From the NCBI GenBank assembly GCA_937128785.1, contig CAKZMS010000473.1, positions 1-12,270 of the forward strand: 12,270 nucleotides of DNA. The letters are read 5' to 3'. Shown here piece after piece: positions 1 to 6,780 of the stretch (its first letter is position 1; each line of letters starts with the position of its first letter). The position numbers and the translations under genes were made by a program. The notes under the pieces are model-generated. The model was given only the letters and a program-made list of their open reading frames with translations. It did not search any database and had not been told where the DNA came from. Origin of the DNA: an uncultured Opitutaceae bacterium. GTDB taxonomy: Bacteria > Verrucomicrobiota > Verrucomicrobiia > Opitutales > Opitutaceae.

Positions 1-828
1 CTCGGCTGACGTTTGGGTTTCCAACCACCGCCGTGGGGGCATGCCGTGTTTGCCCCGGAACAATCGGTAAAAGTGGGATAGGTCCTCAAAGCCCGCCGAG
101 AACGCGGCTCCCGTCACACTGTGTCCTCGGCTGCGCAACAACCGCTCCGCATGGGCCAACCGCAGGCCGTTGAGGTGAGCCACGAAAGTCTCCCCAGCCA
201 CTGACTTGAACTGCAATGTGAACTGCCTTCGCGATAGTCCCGCTCGCTGAGCCGCGCGATCAATCGTCCAGTCTTCAAAAAACGTTTCCCGCACCTGCCG
301 TTGCACCCGGCGCACCCGCTCGACGGTTGTATCATCCATCGGGCGCGCGACGTGGCGATCCGCTGCCACCAGGACCTGCATCGCCATCGCGCGCACCGTG
401 ACCCCATATCCGGGACCACGCAGCGTCTGCTCCAAGACGGCTCGCCGCCACCACCCGGCGAAACCGCCCTCCATCATCCGGCCATCCACCGGATGCACCA
501 GCAGCCGTTGCCAAATCTCCCACATGTCCGGGTCGCGACGCAAAAACGCATGACCCAACCCGAGCACCAGAATCACCGATGATTCATGATCCAAGAGACG
601 ATGCCTGACCCCCGCCGGAATCGCCAACAACGTACGCTCGGGTCCCATCACCGTGGTGGTGCGGCGCCCCCGCTCGGAAATCAGCTCCAACCGGCCGCGC
701 TGGACAAAGATGATCTTGTGAAAATCGTCCGACTGGTGGGCCATTTCAAACTCCCGGCTGTGGAAACTCTCGGCAAAGAATACCCCATCGGGCGGCACTT
801 CGAACTGAACCGGGCGGGAAGTCGTCAC
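1..828 (-). CDS. AraC/XylS-family transcriptional regulator, cut by the window edge
   Basis: Reading the minus strand from 828 gives 276 codons with no stop before the left edge, so the C-terminus is missing, probably only by a few residues. The N-terminal half looks like a cupin-type sensor domain, with a segment HQSDDFHKIIFVQRGRLEL (codons around 735-679) typical of AraC effector domains. The C-terminal 100 residues (codons from about 300 to 1) form the double helix-turn-helix: WTIDRAAQRAGLSRRQFTLQF is the first helix-turn-helix and GAAFSAGFEDLSHFYRLFR the second, the hallmark of the family. The start is taken at GTG 828 because it is the first possible start in this frame downstream of 1,000; no ATG, GTG or TTG lies between it and the divergent gene. 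A good Shine-Dalgarno is absent. Divergent placement next to an arabinofuranosidase gene suggests that it controls that unit, probably in response to a sugar; the effector is not predictable from sequence. Confidence 0.9.
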   Translation of the reverse strand, partial: MTTSRPVQFEVPPDGVFFAESFHSREFEMAHQSDDFHKIIFVQRGRLELISERGRRTTTVMGPERTLLAIPAGVRHRLLDHESSVILVLGLGHAFLRRDPDMWEIWQRLLVHPVDGRMMEGGFAGWWRRAVLEQTLRGPGYGVTVRAMAMQVLVAADRHVARPMDDTTVERVRRVQRQVRETFFEDWTIDRAAQRAGLSRRQFTLQFKSVAGETFVAHLNGLRLAHAERLLRSRGHSVTGAAFSAGFEDLSHFYRLFRGKHGMPPRRWLETQTSAE

Positions 829-942
829 TTCTGCATTGAGACCATATCGCCCAATATGCCAATTATTTTCACCCCGGAAGCAAAGCCACCAATGCGAACG
901 ATCTGCTAGGCTATTACCTTCCCCGTATAACCCAATCCGCCA
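829..942. promoter_or_regulatory. Divergent intergenic control region (AraC regulator / GH51 unit)
   Basis: This 114-bp gap separates two divergent GTG starts and must hold both promoters. The motif CCAAT occurs four times in the same orientation at 851-855, 859-863, 889-893 and 932-936, which could be half-sites for the neighbouring AraC protein. A possible -10 for the rightward gene is TATAAC at 926-931, but no convincing -35 lies upstream of it. If it is used, the transcript would start only about five bases before the GTG at 943. I see no convincing promoter for the leftward gene. Functional assignment is inference. Confidence 0.45.
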
Positions 943-2454
943 GTGACTACTTCCGCTGCCCCACTCCACCTTTCGATCGCAACCAATTCCCCTAGTGGGC
1001 GTATTCCCCGTGAGCTCTACGGCCACTGCGCCGAGCATCTCGGTCGTTGTATCTACGAAGGGATCTGGGTCGGGGAGGACTCGGAGATTCCAAATCAGCG
1101 CGGACTGCGAACCGATGTCCTAAACGCGCTTAAGCAACTCTCCATCCCCGTCCTGCGTTGGCCCGGTGGTTGTTTCGCCGACGAGTATCATTGGCGCGAC
1201 GGCATCGGTCCCCGCGCGGATCGCCGGGCCATGATCAACAACCACTGGGGCGGCGTCATCGACTCCAATCAGTTCGGCACGCACGAATTCATGAACCTGG
1301 TCGAAGCCCTCGGCTGCGACGCCTACATCGCGGGCAACGTGGGTAGCGGTTCCGTTCGCGAAATGCAGGAATGGGTTGAGTATCTTACCGCCGACGTCGA
1401 CTCGACCCTCGTGCAGGAACGCCGGGCCAATGGGCGCGAGGCGCCATGGAGCGTGCACTACTTCGGGGTGGGCAATGAAAACTGGGCCTGCGGGGGCAAC
1501 ATGCGGCCCGAATACTACGCCGACGAATATCGCCGCTACCAAACCTACGTGCGGCACCACGACCCCGAGCATAAAATATTCCGCATCGCCTGCGGGCCCA
1601 ATCAGGACGATTACCGCTGGACGGAAGTGCTGATGGAGCGTGCCGCCGAGCACATGGACGGGCTTTCCATGCACTACTACTGTCTGCCCACCGGCGATTG
1701 GCAGAACAAAGGCGCGGCCACCAACGTCGACGAGGCGGACTGGATCGGCATGTTTGTGCGGGCGGCGCGCATGGATGAACTCATCGCCAAACACAGCGCG
1801 ATCATGGACCGCTTTGACCCGAAGAAACGGGTGGCCCTCATCGTGGATGAGTGGGGTGCGTGGTATGATGTCGAACCGGGGACCAACCCGCGGTTCCTCT
1901 ACCAGCAAAACAGACTGCGGGACGCGCTGATCGCCGCCCAGCACCTCCACATTTTCCACCACTACCGTGATCGCGTGCGGATGGCCAACATCGCCCAAAC
2001 GGTCAACGTGCTCCAAGCCATGATCCTGACCGATGGCCCCCGCATGGTGTGCACGCCCACCTACCACGTCTTCGAAATGCTGCAGGTACATCAGGACGCC
2101 ACCTTCCTGCCAATCGAGCTGTCACCGATTCCTGAATACATCCATGCGGACCAATCAATTCCCGCCGTCGATGCATCGGCTTCGCAGGCCGGCGACGGCA
2201 CCGTCAATCTCTCGTTGATCAACTTCGATCCCGCGAACGGCCATGACCTCAAGCTGCAGCTGCCGGCCGAAGCGTTCGCCGCCAGATCCATCAGCTCCCG
2301 TGTCCTCACCGCCGATGCGATGGATGCCCACAACACCTTCGATGCCCCCGCGCGCGTCGTGCCCACCACCGGCGATCCAGCGAGCATCACCGCAGACGGC
2401 ACGCTCCGATTTCATCTTCCGGCCAAGTCCGTCGCGCTTCTCTCCATTTCCTAA
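943..2454 (+). CDS. GH51 alpha-L-arabinofuranosidase (intracellular)
   Basis: The 503-residue product is a retaining exo-acting alpha-L-arabinofuranosidase of glycoside hydrolase family 51, which releases terminal arabinofuranose from arabinan, arabinoxylan or arabinogalactan oligosaccharides. Visible hallmarks: [20 protein letters not shown] near the N-terminus, [15 protein letters not shown] around residues 70-84, the acid/base Glu179 in GVGNENW and the nucleophile Glu303 in [12 protein letters not shown] (beta/alpha)8 barrel occupies roughly residues 30-390, followed by a C-terminal beta-sandwich ending in VALLSIS. The length matches the usual compact intracellular GH51 of about 500 residues. 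There is no signal peptide, so substrates must be imported first. The start is GTG 943; it has no Shine-Dalgarno, but the family N-terminus aligns from here. Only 6 bp separate its stop from the next start, so the two are cotranscribed. GH51 also contains a few endoglucanases, but the motif set fits arabinofuranosidase. A family name such as abfA would be conventional. Confidence 0.95.
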   Translation: MTTSAAPLHLSIATNSPSGRIPRELYGHCAEHLGRCIYEGIWVGEDSEIPNQRGLRTDVLNALKQLSIPVLRWPGGCFADEYHWRDGIGPRADRRAMINNHWGGVIDSNQFGTHEFMNLVEALGCDAYIAGNVGSGSVREMQEWVEYLTADVDSTLVQERRANGREAPWSVHYFGVGNENWACGGNMRPEYYADEYRRYQTYVRHHDPEHKIFRIACGPNQDDYRWTEVLMERAAEHMDGLSMHYYCLPTGDWQNKGAATNVDEADWIGMFVRAARMDELIAKHSAIMDRFDPKKRVALIVDEWGAWYDVEPGTNPRFLYQQNRLRDALIAAQHLHIFHHYRDRVRMANIAQTVNVLQAMILTDGPRMVCTPTYHVFEMLQVHQDATFLPIELSPIPEYIHADQSIPAVDASASQAGDGTVNLSLINFDPANGHDLKLQLPAEAFAARSISSRVLTADAMDAHNTFDAPARVVPTTGDPASITADGTLRFHLPAKSVALLSIS

Positions 2455-2460
2455 AACCAG

Positions 2461-4761
2461 ATGAATCAAATCACGATCTCCACCGCGGCCACGTTGGCCG
2501 AAAAAGAAGCCGCTGCCGTGCTCGCCGAACGCACCGCTGCCCCTGTCGCCGTGTCCGATCAGGCGGGCGCCGGATTCAACATCGCCTTGGCCGAACGGGG
2601 CTGGCCGGGGCCGACCGAGCCCCCCGCGGAAGACCAGTGGATCTGGCTGCGGCAATCCGCTGATGGCGCCGGCGAGTTGGTCGCCACCCAAGGCAGCTTC
2701 CTCTTCACCGGCCTGCATCTGCTCGCCCAGGGCTTGCCCGAGAATCTACGGGATTCACTCGCCGACGGGATTTTGTTGCCTGCTTCCTTTTCCCTTCACC
2801 GTCCGCACTACGATGCCTGCCTGACCCAATACTGGCGTTCCGCCCGGGGCTTCCAGGACGAGGCCTATGTGCGCAAACTGGCGGAGACCGGCTTCACCCA
2901 CTGTGAGGTCAACGCCCTGCAGGCCCACTTCCCCTACGAAGAATCAATCGAGTCGGAATTTTACCCGCAGTTCTACACTTACTGCGCCGGCTTCAATCAC
3001 TTCGTGAACAGCAAACTCACGGAAGGCCTCTGGCCGGAGCACTATCTCGAAGCCAACCTCAACCGGCTCAAACACATCGCCACCCTCGCCAAACGCTACG
3101 GTCTGAAGCCGGGGCTGCTCATGTTCGAACCGCGCAACCTGCCGGAGAAGTTTTTTGTCAAATACCCCACCTTGCGAGGTGCCCGCATCGACCATCCGTT
3201 CCGGTCGCGACTACCCCGCTACTGCTTGGCCCAGGATCACCCGATTTCCCAGCGGCACTACCGCGAGGTGATGGAGCGACTGATGGATGCCGTGCCCGAG
3301 CTCGACTACCTTTCCGTCTGGTCGAATGACAGCGGGGCCGGATTCGAACACACCTCCTCCCTCTACATCGGCCGCAACGGTGGCCCCTACATGATCCGCG
3401 AATGGCGCGACCACGACCAGATCGCCGAAACCGCCGGCAAGGGGGTGGTCCAATGGATGGAAAACCTCCGCACCGCCGCCGCCAAAACCAACCCGGATTT
3501 CAAGGTCGCCCTGCGCCTGGAGCCCTTCAAAAACGAACACGACGCCATCGTGTCCGGCCTCGGTGGCAATCTCACCTGGGAAGGCCCCTCCATGCTGGTC
3601 AAGGGCTACGACCTTCCGTATCCACATCCCAAATACCCAAAACTCATGGGCGTGGCGGGCTCGGCGCTGCACAATACCATGGATGAATCCGAGGGCCCGG
3701 CCCTGGCGAAATCACAGGCGGCGGGAGTGGACCCCCTGCTGAACTACAGCGGTTCCGGCGTGATGAATCACGAACCGCTGCTGGGCATCCCCTTTCCCCG
3801 GATGCTGCATCAGAAAATCTCCGCCCTGCGCGAGACGGGATTCAACCGGGCGAGCTGTTTCGGAGGCTTGGCCCACGCCGAGGCCACGCCCTATTGGCCG
3901 AACCCCATCGCCATCCGGGCCGCGCAGTTCATGCCGGACGAGTCCATCGACGACCTGTTGCTCAACTACGCCACCGACCTCGTCGGTCCGGCCCACTCGG
4001 CCAACCTTGATGCCGCCTGGGCGGAATTCGAAGCCGCGATGATCTGGCAGCCTCTGGTGGGGCTCTACAGCGCCTTCGGCTACTGCTGGCAGCGCACGTG
4101 GGATCGCCCCTTTGTTCCGGATATCGAGGCCGTGCCGCTGCACGAACGGCGCTACTACGAGAAACACGGGTGCTTCCAGCACAACAACCCGGGCGTCAAC
4201 GATCTCGGCAAGGATGTGCTCTTCGACCTCATCACCCGCGAGCAAGGTGACAAAATGGGCCGCGACATGGACACCCAGGTGCTGCCGCGGCTGCGTGAAT
4301 TGATCGCGAAACTCACCACCATCATCGAATCCCTCGACGGCGAGGCCGATGAACCCGCCCATCGCGTTTTCGTCGACCTCCGGGACCGCGTGCGCGGCTT
4401 CCTCCACTGGGTCACCGCCTTGCGCAGCGTCTGCACGTGGTGCGCGACGGTTTACGGCTACCTCGAAGCGAAGGATGAGACCGAACGCGCCGAACACGAA
4501 GCACGCCTCCAGGCCGCCATCGATCTGGACCTCGAAAATACGGCCGGCTTGCTCGAGCTCATCGAAACCAGCGACACCGAGTTCATGGTCGTTTCCGGGG
4601 CCGGCAATCACACCTCCTTCTACGGCGAAGACCTGCCCGATCTGCTGCGCAAGCGCATCGCCCTGACGCAGCAATACCGCCATCACAAACCCCGCATCGA
4701 ACGCGGCATCCTTTGGCGCCCCACCCCCGGCACCCAGTGGCCGGAAGGCTGGCTGGAGTAA
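2461..4761 (+). CDS. Glycosidase-like TIM-barrel protein with GH67/GH20-type N-terminal domain, family unassigned
   Basis: The 766-residue protein has no signal peptide and so is probably cytoplasmic. Residues 1 to about 110 look like the small alpha/beta domain that precedes the barrel in GH20 and GH67 enzymes (ATLAEKEAAAVLAERT, then a strand-helix segment SFLFTGLHLLAQG). Residues about 115-500 read as a (beta/alpha)8 barrel: strand-end motifs include FTHCEVNALQAHF (145-157), KPGLLMFEPRNLPEKFF, LSVWSNDSGAGFEH (284-297) and VALRLEPF (349-356). Asp290, Glu296 and Glu354 sit at strand ends and are the best candidates for catalytic acids. Residues about 500-766 are mostly helical, as in GH67 alpha-glucuronidases, but the diagnostic GH67 signatures are not evident, so I do not call it alpha-glucuronidase. 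It lies 6 bp after the GH51 gene, which implies a joint role in oligosaccharide trimming, possibly on glucuronoarabinoxylan fragments. No Shine-Dalgarno is visible; ATG 2461 is the natural start. No strong terminator is seen in the 72 bp after the stop. Confidence 0.72.
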   Translation: MNQITISTAATLAEKEAAAVLAERTAAPVAVSDQAGAGFNIALAERGWPGPTEPPAEDQWIWLRQSADGAGELVATQGSFLFTGLHLLAQGLPENLRDSLADGILLPASFSLHRPHYDACLTQYWRSARGFQDEAYVRKLAETGFTHCEVNALQAHFPYEESIESEFYPQFYTYCAGFNHFVNSKLTEGLWPEHYLEANLNRLKHIATLAKRYGLKPGLLMFEPRNLPEKFFVKYPTLRGARIDHPFRSRLPRYCLAQDHPISQRHYREVMERLMDAVPELDYLSVWSNDSGAGFEHTSSLYIGRNGGPYMIREWRDHDQIAETAGKGVVQWMENLRTAAAKTNPDFKVALRLEPFKNEHDAIVSGLGGNLTWEGPSMLVKGYDLPYPHPKYPKLMGVAGSALHNTMDESEGPALAKSQAAGVDPLLNYSGSGVMNHEPLLGIPFPRMLHQKISALRETGFNRASCFGGLAHAEATPYWPNPIAIRAAQFMPDESIDDLLLNYATDLVGPAHSANLDAAWAEFEAAMIWQPLVGLYSAFGYCWQRTWDRPFVPDIEAVPLHERRYYEKHGCFQHNNPGVNDLGKDVLFDLITREQGDKMGRDMDTQVLPRLRELIAKLTTIIESLDGEADEPAHRVFVDLRDRVRGFLHWVTALRSVCTWCATVYGYLEAKDETERAEHEARLQAAIDLDLENTAGLLELIETSDTEFMVVSGAGNHTSFYGEDLPDLLRKRIALTQQYRHHKPRIERGILWRPTPGTQWPEGWLE

Positions 4762-4833
4762 GCGCCTAGAGTTTTACCACCGGGCCAAAGGAACGAGCGG
4801 AACAAAATTTCGGGTGGCTCCGAACGATTTGAG

Positions 4834-5682
4834 CTACTCGCCGTGCGCCTTTCGGCGGAACTGGGAGGGCGTTTCGCCGACCACCTGCCGGAAGGTTTTG
4901 GAGAAGTGGAACACGTCACAGAAACCCAACTCATCGGCGAGAGCCTTGAAACTGTGCGTGCCCTGATAGATCGCCGCACACGCGTGTTCGATGCGCCGAC
5001 GTTTTTGATAATGCCCCGGCGACTCGCCCACCCGGTCAGCGAACTTCTTGCGGAAATTCTCGTAACTCAAACCCACCTCGCGGGCAACCGCCTGTGGGGT
5101 CATGGAGCGCTCGGACATCCGCCCGCCCAGCAAACGCTGACTTTCCCACAGCCAACTTTCGTCGGCTGAATGCACGGACTCCTCATGCGTCGCCAGAAGG
5201 TCGAGCATCGCCTGCGTGACCCCACCCAAAACCCGCAGGGCGGCGGCATGATTGGGGGTGCCATCCGCTGGAAAGGCCTCGTGTAAACGCCCGCGCCAGT
5301 AATCGACGGGCTCGGCGTGCGTGACGGGTCGACGGGGATCCAAAATTCCCTCAGCTGCCCAGTGCTCCCACTGCGCCCCCTCCAGAATCACGTAAACCTG
5401 CGTCCAGTTCCGCCCCTGGTTCGGACCATACGCGTGCGCCACCCCCGGATGTATCCAAACCACGTCGCCCGAACACAGCTCCGAACGCTCCCCCAATTCA
5501 TCGATATAATAGCCTTCGACATCGGCCATGTAGACGAATCCGTAGGATCCCATAACGCGCATCGCCTGAGGATCAATTCCGCCGACGTCCTTTACCTGTC
5601 CCGCCGCCACGATCGTGGTCTTCCCCACTGATACAGGCTGCGTAAGCCACGGCTCGTCTTTGATTCGGTTAATAGCGGACAT
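4834..5682 (-). CDS. AraC-family transcriptional regulator with cupin sensor domain
   Basis: The 282-residue regulator is complete. Residues about 25-110 form a cupin-like effector-binding fold, seen in EGYYIDELGERSELCSGDVV followed by IHPGVAHAYGP, with the GD and PG..H pattern typical of AraC arabinose/rhamnose-type sensors. The C-terminal 90 residues hold the double helix-turn-helix: MTPQAVAREVGLSYENFRKKF, then HSFKALADELGFCDVFHFSKTF and GETPSQFRRK. It is not closely similar by eye to the other AraC protein in the window. ATG 5682 is supported by a perfect TATAAT 10 bases upstream, although that spacing would give a very short leader. The gene converges with the glycosidase-like gene (72 bp between stops) and diverges from the oxygenase gene, which makes the oxygenase unit its likeliest target. 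Control of the glycosidase or symporter units is also possible. Confidence 0.93.
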   Translation of the reverse strand: MSAINRIKDEPWLTQPVSVGKTTIVAAGQVKDVGGIDPQAMRVMGSYGFVYMADVEGYYIDELGERSELCSGDVVWIHPGVAHAYGPNQGRNWTQVYVILEGAQWEHWAAEGILDPRRPVTHAEPVDYWRGRLHEAFPADGTPNHAAALRVLGGVTQAMLDLLATHEESVHSADESWLWESQRLLGGRMSERSMTPQAVAREVGLSYENFRKKFADRVGESPGHYQKRRRIEHACAAIYQGTHSFKALADELGFCDVFHFSKTFRQVVGETPSQFRRKAHGE

Positions 5683-5811
5683 GAGCTCCCAAATTATACA
5701 AATTTAATCCCAATTCAACCATGTTCGATCGGGTCCGACATGTGTATCTTTCCGACCTCGCTTAACCCACGGCCACACCGCCTCCTTCTCACCTTATCCC
5801 CGAGACTTATC
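5683..5811. promoter_or_regulatory. Divergent promoter region (AraC / PhyH unit) with minus-strand TATAAT
   Basis: This 129-bp gap serves two divergent genes. On the minus strand a perfect -10 TATAAT lies at 5698-5693. TTGAAT lies 14 bp upstream, too close for an ideal -35; the better-spaced hexamers (16-17 bp) match the consensus poorly. Around it is the inverted repeat AAATT (5691-5695) and AATTT (5701-5705). A second imperfect dyad pairs CATGT (5720-5724) with ACATG (5738-5742), a plausible operator between the two promoters. No convincing plus-strand promoter was identified; TATCTT at 5745-5750 is a weak candidate. All functional roles are inferred. Confidence 0.5.
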
Positions 5812-6738
5812 ATGAGCACGCTCGCACCTGCCCTGCCGCAAATCCGTTCCTACGGACACGACCTCGACATGGACGAAGACAAAATCGGTCTTCTCCGCGA
5901 CTCTTCCGACGCGGAAACCGACTTCGAGGAACTGCGCCGCCGCTTCGACGAAGATGGTTACCTCTACATGAAGGGCTACCTCGGCCGAGACAACGTGCTC
6001 GAAGCGCGTCGCGAGATCGCCAGCCGACTCGCTGGCGCCGGGGCGCTGCATCCCGACCATCCGAGCATGGACGGAATCAAAGCAGACGACTTTGACGCAT
6101 TCTTTCGCCCGGAGCTTTCCGAGAACAACGCCCCTCTGCAGAACCTGCTCTACGGCGAACGTATGGCGGGATTCTACCAGAAGTTCTACGAAGAGGACAT
6201 CCGCCATTACGACTTCACCTGGTTGCGCGCCATGCCGCCGGGCAAAGGAACCAACCCGCATTGTGACCTTCCCTACATGGGCCGCGGCACCCACCGCCAC
6301 ATGACGGCGTGGGTTCCCTACGGTGACATCTCCTTTGAACTCGGTGGCCTGATGGTTCTGGAGGGTTCCAACAAACGCATGGATCTCCTCGAGAATTACG
6401 TTTTCCGCGACGTCGATGGCTACTGCGAGAACAAGCCCGAGCAAGTCGCCCGCGCTGAGGATGGCGGTTGGACCTTTACCGGTTCGCTTTCCCACAACCC
6501 TCCAATCGTCCGCAACAAGTTTGGCGGGCGCTGGCTGACGACCGAATTCGAGGCCGGCGATTTTCTCACCTTCGGCATGTTCCTCGTGCACGCCTCTCTC
6601 GACAACCAAACCGAGAACCGCTTGCGCATTTCCAGCGACAGCCGCTACCAACGCGCCTCCGAACCCATCGATGAGCGCTGGGTCGGCCCAAACCCTCCGG
6701 GCCACGCCAAAGCCGGCAAGCGCGGTCGCATCTGCTGA
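5812..6738 (+). CDS. Phytanoyl-CoA dioxygenase (PhyH)-family Fe(II)/2-oxoglutarate oxygenase
   Basis: The 308-residue cytoplasmic protein belongs to the PhyH branch of non-haem Fe(II)/2-oxoglutarate-dependent oxygenases, which hydroxylate small molecules while turning 2-oxoglutarate into succinate and CO2. The iron triad is visible: His150 and Asp152 in NPHCDLPYMG, and distal His260 in FGMFLVHASLDN. Arg272 in RLRISSDSRYQ is the expected 2-oxoglutarate carboxylate binder. The N-terminal FDEDGYLYMKGYL is the usual PhyH opening. I chose ATG 5812 because the family homology begins shortly after it. An in-frame ATG at 5740 would add 24 proline- and arginine-rich residues unlike the family and would overlap the promoter region. 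A weak GAGA lies 8 bases upstream. The substrate cannot be told; many bacterial PhyH proteins act on secondary metabolites or osmolytes. The following diiron gene starts 42 bp downstream and is probably cotranscribed. Confidence 0.92.
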   Translation: MSTLAPALPQIRSYGHDLDMDEDKIGLLRDSSDAETDFEELRRRFDEDGYLYMKGYLGRDNVLEARREIASRLAGAGALHPDHPSMDGIKADDFDAFFRPELSENNAPLQNLLYGERMAGFYQKFYEEDIRHYDFTWLRAMPPGKGTNPHCDLPYMGRGTHRHMTAWVPYGDISFELGGLMVLEGSNKRMDLLENYVFRDVDGYCENKPEQVARAEDGGWTFTGSLSHNPPIVRNKFGGRWLTTEFEAGDFLTFGMFLVHASLDNQTENRLRISSDSRYQRASEPIDERWVGPNPPGHAKAGKRGRIC

Positions 6739-6780
6739 GCCTTCTCCTCTCCCTGCCACCAACCTCCATCGCCTCATCCC

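Noticed and set aside
301..909. Plus-strand open frames at 301-582 and 586-909
   Set aside because: They lie opposite the AraC gene, whose minus-strand frame is open throughout and carries the full helix-turn-helix motifs; the plus-strand products are arginine-, histidine- and proline-rich shadow translations.
1120..2091. Long minus-strand open frame of 323 codons opposite the GH51 gene
   Set aside because: Its product is a valine- and glycine-rich antisense shadow caused by high GC at third codon positions; the GH51 frame has intact catalytic motifs.
3712..4686. Minus-strand frame of 324 codons opposite the glycosidase-like gene
   Set aside because: Low-complexity shadow with no domain; the plus-strand frame continues without a break through the whole gene.
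2461..4761. Calling the 766-residue protein a GH67 alpha-glucuronidase
   Set aside because: The layout is similar, but I cannot see the conserved GH67 active-site signature, so a specific activity would be a guess.
4762..4833. Possible bidirectional terminator between convergent genes
   Set aside because: Only a five-base CCACC/GGTGG pair with a long spacer is visible and no T-tract follows it; the support is too weak to annotate.
5740..5811. Upstream ATG 5740 as start of the PhyH gene
   Set aside because: It adds 24 residues unlike PhyH proteins and overlaps a dyad in the promoter region; ATG 5812 fits the family N-terminus better.
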